From the NCBI RefSeq assembly GCF_022879595.1, contig NZ_CP084266.1, positions 1,267,438 to 1,331,437 of the forward strand: a stretch of 64,000 bases of DNA, read 5' to 3'. A model generated the notes under the pieces. The model did no database searches. It was not told where the DNA came from and worked only from the letters and a program-made list of their open reading frames with translations. Shown one piece after another: positions 8,976 through 18,353 of this stretch (position 1 is its first letter; every line of letters starts with the position of its first letter). A program made the position numbers and the translations under genes. Source of the DNA: Caballeronia sp. Lep1P3. GTDB taxonomy: Bacteria; Pseudomonadota; Gammaproteobacteria; Burkholderiales; Burkholderiaceae.

Positions 8976-11309
8976 TCAATGCTCGAGTTGCCAGCGCAAC
9001 TGCGGATGCGTCGCGCCCGGCGGCAAGACCCATGTCCCGTTCGCTCCGAAGCTCCACGAAGGGCCGAAGCTCGACGCCATCGACATCTGCGCAGTTGTCA
9101 GACCGTTCTGGGCGGGAATCGGCGTCCCGCCGTCGGCTCCCACTGACACGCCCGACGTTTGCTTGTCCCAGAAGACATTGCTCGCGACAAAGCCGGAGTT
9201 GTATCCAATGAGCCCGCCCGGATATGGCACCAGGGTTTCGCGACCCTTTGCGAACGATTCGCTCACGCTGCCGTAGTTATCCCCCACGAGACCGCCGCCG
9301 CTGAGCCCGCCGCCCGTCCCGGTCGCATACGACTGGGTGATGACGCCGTAGTTCGCGCCAACCAGCCCACCTCCGCCGGAGTGAGTGCCGCCTCCCGCCG
9401 AACCCGTCGCATACGACTGAATGACGTAGCCGTGATTCTCTGCAACCAGCCCGCCAAGCACGCCCGATGACCCCACTTCCGCCGAACTGCCCGACCGCTC
9501 GATGGTGCCGTTGTTGACCGCAACGAGACCGCCGCCCGAGCCAGAAAAGCTATCGCCGGTACTAACGTTCCCGGATGTATGGACATGGGTTACAAGACCG
9601 TCGTTACGGCCCGCGAGGATGCCAGAGGGCGAGAACATCGTTACGACTTCACCCTTTTCGACGTTCAGGTTACGAACGACGCCTGTCTTGCCGATGACCG
9701 CGAAAAGTCCCGCGTAATCGGTCGTTGTACCAACGGACGTGTTATCGGACTCGTACACTTTCAGATTATTAATCGCGTGGCCCATGCCATCGAACTCGCC
9801 GGTAAAGGATGTTCGAGTCGAAAGACCGAGCGCAGTGATGCTCGATCCGGCATCGATATCTCTGCCGAGGGCATAGACCCCGCCCATGTCGCTCGCCACT
9901 TTCAGCAGATCCTGAAACGAGTTCACGAGACGATAAGCGGTGATCTGCGACTTCAATCCACTGAACGCCGCGGCCTGCCATTCAGGATTACTCGATAATG
10001 TCCCCGACAGATATTTTCCATTCATGTCCCGAAGAATAGACACGTTGCCCAGACTCTTCGACCAGTCGATTGCGCCCTGATTGACGAAGCCCCCTCCATT
10101 GCCCGCGCCGGCGGCATCGGCGCGCAAGGTGAGATTGCCCGAGCCGACGTTACTCAGCGTCACGTGGGAACCGATGAGGACGCTTCGCCCCGCATCGATC
10201 GTGAGCGACGCGTCGCCGCGCCAGGCCAGCGTGGACTGCAGCGCTATGTCGGCAGTCGGGCCGGTCGTCGTCACGTCGATCGATGTGCCTCGCGACAGGT
10301 TCGCTGCCAGCGCGGATGTCGCGGCCGAATTCAACGTGAACTGCGGCGCGGTCAGATTCCAACGCTCGGCATCGACGATGACGCCGTTGACATCGAGCGC
10401 TTTCGCCTGCATGTCGACCGTGCCGCCGCTGCCGTCCGCATCGCGCGCGTCGATCCGGTCGTGCGCCGCGACCGATCCTTGCTGCGCGACGAGCCACACG
10501 TGTCCGTCGCGCGTGGCCGTCCCCGTCGCGCGAAGTTCGCCGTGCCGTCCGGCCAGCGCGTACACGTTGCCATCCGCCGCTTGCAAGCTGATTTGCGCCG
10601 CACGGATAGCGCCCTTGTCGATAACCTTCCCTGCGCTTCCCGCCATCACGAACACCTGCGCGGTGGTGGTCGAATCCTTGAGCAACAACACGCTCCCCGT
10701 CGCGAGTTCGACAGTACCGCGCGGTGCGTCGATCGAACCTGCATTGACGGCGGCGTCGCGCGAAATAAGGAACACGTCTCCGGTCTGCGAGCCGATCCGC
10801 CCGAGATTGATCACGCGGCCCTGCGCGGAGCCTTTGGCGGTCAGCGGGCCGCCCGCCATGAACGCATTGCTGTCGATGTCGAGCGCCGACGCGACGAAGC
10901 GCCCCCCGGTATCGACGACGCCGCTGCGCCCGATCAGCACGCCCTGCGGATTAATCAAGTAGAAGCTACCTGTTGCATCGAGCCTGCCGTCTATGACGGA
11001 GCGTTGCGCACCGCTCACCCGCCCAAGCGTGGCTCCCGCGCCGTTCTGTATATCCACGCGATTCCCGTCGCCGATCGAGAAGCTGCGCCAGTCAATGACG
11101 GCTCGCGGCGACGACTGGCGTACCTCCAGCGTGTTGCCCATCGGCTGCATCGTCCCGGCGCCGGCGATGAACTTTCCGCCCTGAGGAAGCGGTCCCGCGC
11201 AGTAGCCGTTCGCTCCAATGACGCAAGCGCTCATGCCCAATGCGTATCGCAGAAGAGTCAACGGCAATAGCTTGTCCGACGCGAAACGGATGGAACGGAC
11301 GTGCGACAT
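8976..11309 (-). CDS. Filamentous-haemagglutinin-type exoprotein (TpsA) with GLUG repeats
   Basis: A 777-aa protein with an N-terminal signal region (ends near GANGYCAG) followed by a two-partner-secretion domain: FIAGAGTMQPMGNTLEVRQSSPRAV, a NPNG-type motif in SFYLINPQGVLIGRSG, and beta-helix repeats. The C-terminal third carries GLUG-type repeats (GGLVAENHGYVIQSYATG, GGLVGANYGVITQSYATG, GGLVGDNYGSVSESFAKG). Members are exported through a TpsB/FhaC outer-membrane pore and act as adhesins. No TpsB gene is within the window, so the partner must be elsewhere or lost. A GAGGAG ribosome site precedes ATG 11309. An IS5-type transposase lies immediately upstream. Confidence 0.8.
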   Translation of the reverse strand: MSHVRSIRFASDKLLPLTLLRYALGMSACVIGANGYCAGPLPQGGKFIAGAGTMQPMGNTLEVRQSSPRAVIDWRSFSIGDGNRVDIQNGAGATLGRVSGAQRSVIDGRLDATGSFYLINPQGVLIGRSGVVDTGGRFVASALDIDSNAFMAGGPLTAKGSAQGRVINLGRIGSQTGDVFLISRDAAVNAGSIDAPRGTVELATGSVLLLKDSTTTAQVFVMAGSAGKVIDKGAIRAAQISLQAADGNVYALAGRHGELRATGTATRDGHVWLVAQQGSVAAHDRIDARDADGSGGTVDMQAKALDVNGVIVDAERWNLTAPQFTLNSAATSALAANLSRGTSIDVTTTGPTADIALQSTLAWRGDASLTIDAGRSVLIGSHVTLSNVGSGNLTLRADAAGAGNGGGFVNQGAIDWSKSLGNVSILRDMNGKYLSGTLSSNPEWQAAAFSGLKSQITAYRLVNSFQDLLKVASDMGGVYALGRDIDAGSSITALGLSTRTSFTGEFDGMGHAINNLKVYESDNTSVGTTTDYAGLFAVIGKTGVVRNLNVEKGEVVTMFSPSGILAGRNDGLVTHVHTSGNVSTGDSFSGSGGGLVAVNNGTIERSGSSAEVGSSGVLGGLVAENHGYVIQSYATGSAGGGTHSGGGGLVGANYGVITQSYATGTGGGLSGGGLVGDNYGSVSESFAKGRETLVPYPGGLIGYNSGFVASNVFWDKQTSGVSVGADGGTPIPAQNGLTTAQMSMASSFGPSWSFGANGTWVLPPGATHPQLRWQLEH

Positions 11310-11699
11310 TTCCAGCTCCTCAAGATGTGCGAACTAATCGATCGATCGGTTAAAACCGGCAAAGAATCAATGCCTTCTCGATCTGCAGTACCAATGATTC
11401 GCATGCAAGCTTTATTGAAGAGTACGTTGTCTCATTGCGCAAGATTAATCGCGGCACGGTCGAACACCGGAAGTTCGTCTACTGGCATGGGTTCTGCAAT
11501 CGCGCGAAGCAGGCCGCTCTGCGGGCGACTATCTCGTCAATCGGCTAGAGAAAGAACGCGATCGACTCATTAGCCATAACGATGTTTGCGGGCGTGAAAA
11601 CGATTTTGCAAGAGCCGCGGACGCTAAGGAAACTCTGCGTAACCCTGTCATGGCATCGATTAGGAATGCTACTATTGACGTTACAGACATGGAGGCATT
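11310..11699. other. Intergenic stretch upstream of TpsA, IS left flank
   Basis: No convincing gene. It holds the promoter region of the TPS exoprotein (reverse) and, in its right part, the left end of the IS element. GC content is visibly lower than in the neighbours (for example around 11340-11450), as expected of acquired DNA. Confidence 0.5.
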
Positions 11700-12720
11700 G
11701 TGATGACGCAACTTCATCTCGGTTTGAACCTTTCGACCAAGCGAACGCGTAAGCGGGAGTTTTTGGACGAGATGAGACGAGTGGTGCCATGGTCAAGATT
11801 GATCGAGTTGATCGAGCCGCACTATCCAAAGGGCAAAGCCGGACGTCCTCCTTTTCCAATCGCGACGATGTTGCATATTCACTTCCTGCAACAATGGTTT
11901 AGTCTGTCGGATCCAGCGATGGAAGAGGCCCTCTACGATGTGCCGCTGTATCGGGAGTTCGCGGGTCTCGACGGCGCGATGACCCGCCTCCCGGATGAAA
12001 CGACCATCCTGCGGTTTAGGCACCTGCTCGAAGCACATGGGATCGCTGCGCAAATCCTGGCGGTGGTCAATGAGATATTGCGCGACAAGGGATTGATGCT
12101 CAAGGCGGGATCGGCCGTCGATGCCACGTTGGTCGCGGCGCCCAGCTCGACCAAGAACGGCTCGGGCACACGCGATCCCGAGATGCAGTCGACTCAGAAA
12201 GGCCGCAACTGGTACTTCGGCATGAAAGCCCACGTGGGCGTGGACGCAGAATCAGGCTTGGTTCACACGGTCATCGGCACGGCAGCTAACGTGCACGACA
12301 TCAATGTGGCACATGCGTTGTTGCACGGGGAGGAGACGAGTGTTTATGCCGACGCCGCATACCAGGGCATCGAAAAGCGTGAGCAAGCGGGTTCGGCCCG
12401 ATGGCACGTTGCAATGCGGCCCAGCAAGCGCAGGAAACTGAATCTAGACGACCCTGTCGACGCGATATACGACAAGATTGAAAGGCTGAAGGCTGGTATT
12501 CGGGCGAAGGTTGAGCATCCTTTCCGAATACTCAAACGACAATTTGGCTACACGAAGACGCGATACCGGGGGCTGGCGAAGAATACCGCTCAAATCACTA
12601 CGTTGTTTGCGTTGGGCAATCTATGGATGATGCGCAACGCGCTACGCCACTCGTAGAGAGGCCGCCAGATGAACGTGGCCTTCATGTCCTTGCTAAAAGT
12701 CACAACCTCTTAACCGCATC
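11627..12720 (+). mobile_element. IS5-family insertion sequence (ends not certain)
   Basis: A transposase ORF with short flanks. A candidate left end GGAAACTCTGCGTAAC lies near 11630. I could not find its inverted partner in the 70 bases after the transposase stop, so the right terminal repeat is either lost or differs, and the given boundaries are approximate. No target-site duplication could be fixed. Confidence 0.5.
11703..12656 (+). CDS. IS5-family transposase
   Basis: About 317 aa, apparently intact. The N-terminal DUF772-type domain (VPWSRLIELIEPHYPKGKAGRPPF, LHIHFLQQWFSLSDPAMEEALYDVPLYREF) is followed by the DDE domain: SAVDATLVAAPSS gives the first Asp, VYADAAYQGIEKRE the second, and VEHPFRILKRQFGYTKTRYRGLAKN the C-terminal Glu region typical of IS5. 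ATG 11700 or 11703 can start the protein (two adjacent ATG-type codons, GTGATGACG); the second is given. It has no frameshift, so it could be active if the ends are intact. It sits between the TPS gene and the hopanoid operon. Confidence 0.9.
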   Translation: MTQLHLGLNLSTKRTRKREFLDEMRRVVPWSRLIELIEPHYPKGKAGRPPFPIATMLHIHFLQQWFSLSDPAMEEALYDVPLYREFAGLDGAMTRLPDETTILRFRHLLEAHGIAAQILAVVNEILRDKGLMLKAGSAVDATLVAAPSSTKNGSGTRDPEMQSTQKGRNWYFGMKAHVGVDAESGLVHTVIGTAANVHDINVAHALLHGEETSVYADAAYQGIEKREQAGSARWHVAMRPSKRRKLNLDDPVDAIYDKIERLKAGIRAKVEHPFRILKRQFGYTKTRYRGLAKNTAQITTLFALGNLWMMRNALRHS

Positions 12721-13291
12721 GACGTGGTGACCTAATTCAGCAATCGACAGGCTTGCGCGAGGGAAAGTGGAGCTCCAACGCATACTGTTTACAACGAGTC
12801 TTCGTCCACGCCTGTCGCATGCGCCTCGAAACGCATTGTGCAGACGCTCCCTAACGCTTTTGCAAAGAGACTGAGTGTTTTCACGGCGTATGCGTCGAAG
12901 TGCTCCGACGAGTCCCAAAGAGAATCTGGCATTCGCTTGACCGCTTCATCGGGTGCAAGAAAGGCTTATTGCGGAAGTAGATTGAATCTATCCGCCGGCG
13001 CCGTTATCAGTCGCGGCGCGCCACAGATCGAGCGAAGAAGATACGTTGTTACCGCTGCGTTCGCCTTGGCGAAAGCATTTTCGTTGCATGCGATGCGGCC
13101 CGTTTTGACCGTCGCGCGGGTTTTGCTGGATCAGCGCCGGTCGCGCCCGCAGCCGGTCTCGGCCATTTTTCAAAAGTGCTTCGTTTCGCCGGAGTCGGGT
13201 CTTTTCGCGCACCGTGTCCAGCGTCCATATGCCGCCCCGCTCTATCCGTCGAAGCGTTTTCCCAGACGCTACCGAAAGACCACGCGCGAAA
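12657..13291. other. Gene-poor stretch after the IS element
   Basis: Several overlapping frames are open on both strands, but none shows a family signature, a good start or consistent codon use. The first part is probably IS flank or debris of older insertions. Confidence 0.5.
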
Positions 13292-14023
13292 TCAGCCGAA
13301 AGACAAAGCCCGCGCCTTCTCCAGCGCGTGACGCGCCTGAACAAGCGTCGCGCGGGCGGCGCGGGCATCGCCGGCGAGGCGCAACAATGCGCCGATCTGC
13401 GACGGCTGCCGCGCGAGTTCCCGCAGAATCGGGCCGATGGCCGTGGTGCCGTCGTCGCGCAAGCCGGCTGTCGCGGCGGGCGGCAGCGTGCGCCACGCCG
13501 GATCGACGACCGCGCGGCACACCGCGAACGGCAGGCCGCGCGCCGTCGCGATGGCGCCCGCGATGTGCGATTCCATATCGACGGCGAGCGCGCCCGTCGA
13601 CGAATGCAGCGAACGCTTGTCGGCCTCGCTCATGACCGGCGCGCCGACGCTCGCGAGCGTCCCGCGCCGAAGCTGTCGCGCCACCGGCGTGCCGGCGAGC
13701 GCATCGACGATGCGCGCGGACCACGCGGCGTCGGTTGCGAAGGTGCCGAGCGGACCGGACACGCTCTGCGCCACGATCAGCGCGCCCGGTTCGAGATCCG
13801 GCGCAAGCCCGCCCGCCGTCCCGAAGCTGACGATCCCCGCGCAGCCTCGCGCGATGGCGTCCGAGAGCGCGCGCTCGAGCCAGTCGGCGCGCGCGGCGAA
13901 AACGACATCGACGCCGCGTCCGCGCGCGATCTTCGCCTCGAACGCCATGCCCGTCACCGCGATCACGGGCGCGCCGCCCGAAGCGCGAGACAAGGCGGCG
14001 GCGCGTGCGTCGGGCGGGTTCAC
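13292..14023 (-). CDS. hpnG: Hopanoid-associated nucleoside phosphorylase HpnG
   Basis: A 243-aa protein of the PNP/MTAN fold: PVIAVTGMAFEAKIARG at the N-terminus, AGIVSFGTAGGLAPDLEPGALIVAQSV as the glycine-rich core, and ALAVDMESHIAGAIA with the catalytic Glu of the VDME(S/A) motif. HpnG removes adenine from adenosylhopane to give ribosylhopane, the precursor of extended hopanoids. The start is a GTG that overlaps the shc stop (GTGA), so the two are coupled; the frame is open far upstream inside shc but that part is shadow. It is the last gene of the operon. Confidence 0.88.
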   Translation of the reverse strand: MNPPDARAAALSRASGGAPVIAVTGMAFEAKIARGRGVDVVFAARADWLERALSDAIARGCAGIVSFGTAGGLAPDLEPGALIVAQSVSGPLGTFATDAAWSARIVDALAGTPVARQLRRGTLASVGAPVMSEADKRSLHSSTGALAVDMESHIAGAIATARGLPFAVCRAVVDPAWRTLPPAATAGLRDDGTTAIGPILRELARQPSQIGALLRLAGDARAARATLVQARHALEKARALSFG

Positions 14024-15999
14024 ACGCCCACCGTCACGCGCGTTTGCCCTTCGCGCGTCAGATTGCGGTAGCGCGCGAGCGCCCACAGCGGGAAAAACTT
14101 GCGATAGCCGTGGTATCGCAGATAAAAGACGCGCGGAAAGCCGGTCGCCGTGAAGCGCGTTTCGTCCCACAGGCCGTGCGCCTCTTGCGTGCGAACGAGA
14201 TAGTCGACGCCCCGCGCGACCGACGGATGCTCGACGAGCCCCGCCGCCATCAGCCCGAGCAGCGCCCACGCTGTCTGCGATGCGGTGCTCGGCGCCTGTT
14301 CGTAGCCGCGGTAATCGAGCTTGTAGCTTTCGCCGCCTTCGCCCCAGCCGCCGTCCGCATTCTGAATGCCGATCAGCCAGTCCGCACCGCGCTTCATGCG
14401 CGAATCGGACGGCTCGACGCCCGCCGCGTTCAGCGCGCACAGCGCCGACCACGTGCCATAGACGTAATTCAGTCCCCAGCGGCCGTACCAGCTTCCATCG
14501 CGCTCCTGTCCCCTCACGATGTAGTCGAACGCGCGGCGTGCCGGCTCGCTGTTCGCGGGCGTTTCGCCGAGCTGCGCGAGCATCGAGAGGCAGCGCGCGG
14601 ATACATCGACGGTCGGCGGATCGAGCAGCGCGCCGTGATCCGAGAACGGAATGTTGTTCAGATAGAACTGCGTGTTCTCAGGCTCGAACGCGCCCCAGCC
14701 GCCGTCGCTGCTCTGCATGCCGACGACCCATTCGCGCGCGCGCGAAATCGCTTCGTCGAACATCGCCGTGCCGTTCTCGCGCCCGGCGCGGTCCATCGCC
14801 ATTGCGACGACCGCGGTGTCGTCGACATCGGGGTAATGCGGGTTCGCGAACTGGAACGCCCAGCCGCCCGGACGCACGTTCGGCCGGCGCGAAACCCAGT
14901 CGCCGCGCACATTGAGAATCTGTAGCGGACGCAGCCATTCCAGCCCGCGCGCGACCGCCGCGCGCGCCTTCGGCATGCCGGTTTCGAGCAGCGCGTGCGA
15001 CGCGAGCGACGTATCCCACACTGGCGAAAGACACGGCTGGCAGTACGCTTCGCCGTCCTCGGCTTCGTCGATGACCAGCAGCTTGTCGATCGACTTGCGG
15101 GCGATCGCGCGGTTCGGATGCTCCGGCGGATAGCCGAGCACGTCGTACATCATCACGGAGTTTGCCATCGCCGGGAAAATGGCGCCGAGGCCGTCTTCGC
15201 CGTTCAGACGCTCGTCGACGAAGCGCACCGCTTCATCGATCGCGCGTTCGCGGCCGGCTTTGGGAAACAGCGGATCGGCCACGCGAAGCACCGAATCGAC
15301 CACGCGGAAAAAAGTGAACCAGCCGCGTCCCTGGTGCCCCGCGCGCTCGGGCATGCCCGTATTCACGGGCGGATTGCGGAACACTTCGTCGATCCGCACG
15401 CCGCGCGGGTTGCGCGCCTTCGGGCGCTTCGCGTTGAGCACGAGCAGCGGCACGATCACCGTGCGCGCCCAGTACGACACCTTCGACAAGTGGAACGGGA
15501 ACCACATCGGAAGGCGCATGATTTCGACGGGCATCATCGGCACGGCGCGCCACGACACCACGCCGAAAAGCGCGAGCAAAATGCGCGTGAATACGTTCAC
15601 CTTTTCCGCGCCGCCTGCGGCCAGAATCGCGCGGCGGGCGCGCTGCATGTGCTCGGCGTCGGGGGAATCGCCGATCATCTTCAGCGCGAAATACGCCTTC
15701 ACCGTGGCGGACACGTCCATCGCGCCATCGGTGAAGAGCGGCCAGCCGCCGTCCGCGCGCTGGATGCGGCGCAGATAGCGGCCGATTTTCGCTTCGAGCG
15801 TGTCGTCGGCGGTTTCGCCGAGATAGTGGACGAGCAGCACGTATTCGGCCGGAATCGTTGCGTCGGCCTCGAGTTCGTAGAGCCAGTAGCCTTCGGGATG
15901 CTGCGCCGCGAGCAGCGCGTCGGTGGCTTCGGCGACGGCGTGGTCCAGCGCGGCATGCGACACCGCAGCGCCCACGGCCGACAGGGATAAATCGTTCAT
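14020..15999 (-). CDS. shc: Squalene-hopene cyclase
   Basis: A 659-aa protein. The acid motif DxDD is present in PHYPDVDDTAVVAMAMDRAG, and QW repeats are abundant (for example QRADGGWPLFTDG, QSSDGGWGAFEPENTQFYLN, QERDGSWYGRWGLNYVYGTW, QNADGGWGEGGESY). A hydrophobic segment (FTRILLALFGVVSWRAVPMMPVEIMRLP) fits the monotopic membrane-binding region. It folds squalene to hopene/hopanol, the key step of hopanoid synthesis. Its ATG shares one base with the hpnE stop (TGATG), and its stop overlaps hpnG. Confidence 0.95.
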   Translation of the reverse strand: MNDLSLSAVGAAVSHAALDHAVAEATDALLAAQHPEGYWLYELEADATIPAEYVLLVHYLGETADDTLEAKIGRYLRRIQRADGGWPLFTDGAMDVSATVKAYFALKMIGDSPDAEHMQRARRAILAAGGAEKVNVFTRILLALFGVVSWRAVPMMPVEIMRLPMWFPFHLSKVSYWARTVIVPLLVLNAKRPKARNPRGVRIDEVFRNPPVNTGMPERAGHQGRGWFTFFRVVDSVLRVADPLFPKAGRERAIDEAVRFVDERLNGEDGLGAIFPAMANSVMMYDVLGYPPEHPNRAIARKSIDKLLVIDEAEDGEAYCQPCLSPVWDTSLASHALLETGMPKARAAVARGLEWLRPLQILNVRGDWVSRRPNVRPGGWAFQFANPHYPDVDDTAVVAMAMDRAGRENGTAMFDEAISRAREWVVGMQSSDGGWGAFEPENTQFYLNNIPFSDHGALLDPPTVDVSARCLSMLAQLGETPANSEPARRAFDYIVRGQERDGSWYGRWGLNYVYGTWSALCALNAAGVEPSDSRMKRGADWLIGIQNADGGWGEGGESYKLDYRGYEQAPSTASQTAWALLGLMAAGLVEHPSVARGVDYLVRTQEAHGLWDETRFTATGFPRVFYLRYHGYRKFFPLWALARYRNLTREGQTRVTVGV

Positions 16000-17291
16000 C
16001 AGCGTTCCATCGATGGGTTCAACAGCAGATCCACGGCCTTCTGGCCGGAGCGGATCGCGCCTTCGATCGTCGCGGGCAGGCCGGTCGCCGTCCAGTCTCC
16101 CGCGAGCGTGAAATTGGGCCAGCGCGTGCGCGTGGCGCAGCGCTGTCCTTCCTGCGACGGCACCGCCGCGAACGTGGCGCGCGGCTCCACGACGACTTGC
16201 CACGGCGGCATCGGCACAGTCGGCATGCGCGCGGCTTTCGCGACTTCCGGCCACACCGACGCGGCGATCTCGTCGTGCGGCGTCGCGAGCAGTCGGTCCG
16301 CGCCCGCGACAGTCGCGGTGAGCCGGTCGTCGGTCGCCGTGAGGCAGTCGGCGACGCCGTTCGCGAAGAACGTCAGCCGCCCCGAGGCCGATGCAATCGG
16401 CGCAATCGGCACATCGACGGCGAAGTGCACGGTCACGCTCGCGCGGAATTCGTCCGGCGCGGCAACGCCCGGCACGAGCGCGCGAGCGGCGTCGGGCGGC
16501 ACGGCGAGCACGACGCCATCGCCCGCGCCTACCGCAATGGGCTCGCTCGCGTTCTCGAAAGCCAGCGAGCTTACCCGTTCCTTCGAATCCGTGCCCGAAT
16601 AGCCGATGCCCGCCACGCGCGCGCCCAGCCGGATATCCGCGCCGCCGTATTGCAAGAGCCGCAGCGCCGGTTCGACGAACGCGTGCGCCAAACCGTTTCG
16701 CGCGACGAGCGGCCGGCACGCCTGCCCGCCCGCCGCCACCGTTTCGCGCAACAGGTTTGCGGCGAGCGTGGCGCTCGCCTCGGCGGGATCGGCGTTGAGC
16801 ATCGCGCGCAGGAGCGGCCGCGCGAGCCGGTCCCACACGCGGCCCCGCGCGCGCATCGATTCGCCGATGGTGCGCCCCGGCTTCGCGAAGAAGAGCGGCA
16901 GCATCGGCAGATAATCGGAGGGCTGCGTGGCGGGCACGCGCGCGTCGGCGTCGAAAAGCCAGCGCGGGAGGCGCCCCGGCGACATGCGGATGGTCCACGC
17001 CTGCCCGCTCGCGATATCGAGAAACGGATACTCCGGCTGCGTCGGGCCGACGAGCGCGTCGGCGGAACCGATCGCGCGCAGATAGGCGAGCGTCGCGTGA
17101 TACCCCGAAAGCAGCAGATGGCCGCCGTTGTCGATGGTCACGCCGAGCTTTGCATCGAAATACGAGCGGCAACGGCCGCCCGCGTGAGGCGCTGCCTCGT
17201 GCAGCACGACGCGCGCGCCGCGCCGTTGCGCTTCCACCGCGGCGGCGAGTCCGGCCAGGCCGGCGCCGACGACGTGAACCAGCCGGGACAT
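15999..17291 (-). CDS. hpnE: Hydroxysqualene dehydroxylase HpnE
   Basis: A 430-aa flavoprotein: the dinucleotide-binding motif VVGAGLAGLAAAVEAQRRGARVVLHEA is at the very N-terminus, followed by GGRCRSYFDAKLGVTIDNGGHLL, typical of phytoene-desaturase-like FAD amine oxidases, and a C-terminal FAD motif NFTLAGDWTATGLPATIEGAI. HpnE reduces hydroxysqualene to squalene. Start and stop codons overlap both neighbours by one base (TGATG), a sign of a tightly coupled operon. Confidence 0.9.
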   Translation of the reverse strand: MSRLVHVVGAGLAGLAAAVEAQRRGARVVLHEAAPHAGGRCRSYFDAKLGVTIDNGGHLLLSGYHATLAYLRAIGSADALVGPTQPEYPFLDIASGQAWTIRMSPGRLPRWLFDADARVPATQPSDYLPMLPLFFAKPGRTIGESMRARGRVWDRLARPLLRAMLNADPAEASATLAANLLRETVAAGGQACRPLVARNGLAHAFVEPALRLLQYGGADIRLGARVAGIGYSGTDSKERVSSLAFENASEPIAVGAGDGVVLAVPPDAARALVPGVAAPDEFRASVTVHFAVDVPIAPIASASGRLTFFANGVADCLTATDDRLTATVAGADRLLATPHDEIAASVWPEVAKAARMPTVPMPPWQVVVEPRATFAAVPSQEGQRCATRTRWPNFTLAGDWTATGLPATIEGAIRSGQKAVDLLLNPSMER

Positions 17292-18139
17292 CAGAAGAGG
17301 TTGCGCGCCACGATCCACAGCAGACGCGCACGCGGCGTGCGCACGCGCGTGCGCGGCAGGTCGAAGCCGCGTTTCAGGTTGGCGTCGAGCACCGCGCGAT
17401 ACGCCGCCGACATGATGCGCGGCGCGCGCACCTCGTGGCGCGGCGAAGCGGCCATGATCGCGTCGGATTGCGCGTAGTGGCCCTTCGCGCGCTCGGCGAG
17501 CACGGCGCACACGCGCGGCAGCCGCGCATCGCCGGCGATGCTCGCCGGATCGCTCGTGGAAATGCCCTCGCGCGCGAGCAGTTCGCGCGGCAGATACACG
17601 CGGCCGATGGCGGCGTCTTCGTCGATATCGCGCAGGATGTTGGTCAGTTGCAGCGCGCGGCCGAGATGATGCGCGAGGCGCCGGCCGGCGTCCTCCTGCA
17701 TCCCGAAGATTCTCACCGACAGCCGCCCGACCGCGCTCGCCACGCGGTCGCAATAAAGGTCGAGCGTGGCTTCGTCGGGCGCGACGATGTCGCCGGCGGC
17801 GTCCATCGCCATGCCGTCGATCACCGCGTGGAAGTCGTCGCGGGAAAGCTGGAAGGCGTGAATGTGACGCGTGAGCGCTTCGAGCGAGCGCTTCGGCGCG
17901 CCGCGATAGCAGGCGTCGATGTCCTCGCGCCAGCGGTCGAGCGCGAGCGCGCGTTCGCGGCGCGGCAGTGCGCCTTCGTCGGCGATGTCGTCGACGGCGC
18001 GGCAGAAAGCGTAGATCTGATACATCGCGTCGCGCTGCGCAGCCGGCAGGATACGCATCGCGAGATAAAACGAACTTCCCGACGATGCCTTCGCGGCGTC
18101 GGTGGTGGATTCGTCGGCGATGATGTTGGAAACGGCCAA
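17291..18139 (-). CDS. hpnD: Presqualene diphosphate synthase HpnD
   Basis: A 282-aa squalene/phytoene-synthase family protein. Two Asp-rich metal sites are visible: YAFCRAVDDIADE and LTNILRDIDEDAAIGRVYLP. HpnD joins two farnesyl diphosphates into presqualene diphosphate. I chose the TTG at 18139 because GCGGAG lies at the right distance and the peptide LAVSNIIADESTTDAAKASSGSSFYLAMR begins where the family does; the frame stays open to an ATG at 18208. HpnC, which makes hydroxysqualene from the HpnD product, is not encoded in this operon or window. Confidence 0.88.
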   Translation of the reverse strand: MAVSNIIADESTTDAAKASSGSSFYLAMRILPAAQRDAMYQIYAFCRAVDDIADEGALPRRERALALDRWREDIDACYRGAPKRSLEALTRHIHAFQLSRDDFHAVIDGMAMDAAGDIVAPDEATLDLYCDRVASAVGRLSVRIFGMQEDAGRRLAHHLGRALQLTNILRDIDEDAAIGRVYLPRELLAREGISTSDPASIAGDARLPRVCAVLAERAKGHYAQSDAIMAASPRHEVRAPRIMSAAYRAVLDANLKRGFDLPRTRVRTPRARLLWIVARNLF

Positions 18140-18353
18140 GACGGACTCCGCTGTGGCGCCCCCAAGGGCAATTAAGAGATCGGGCGCCGGTTCCGGCGAT
18201 CGTGGCAAGCGCGCGGAACGACGTGGCGCTGCAATGGAATGATCGAAGGAGAAAGCCGGCGCGCGCCGGCTGCACTACAACGCTGCAAAGGGAGCCGGAA
18301 GCGCCTGAGAGTATACCAATGAATCGCGGCGGTTGCGGCTGGCGCCGCCGCCT

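Noticed and set aside
12657..12720. Right terminal inverted repeat of the IS5 element
   Set aside because: I searched for the partner of GGAAACTCTGCGTAAC after the transposase stop and found no convincing match, so no exact end or target duplication is reported.
14020..18275. Very long open frames over the hopanoid operon (over 700 and 1100 aa) and similar long frames elsewhere (3006-4913, 45410-48031, 29232-30700)
   Set aside because: They run out of phase with or past well-supported genes and translate to arginine/alanine-rich low-complexity sequence, as expected of shadows in high-GC DNA.
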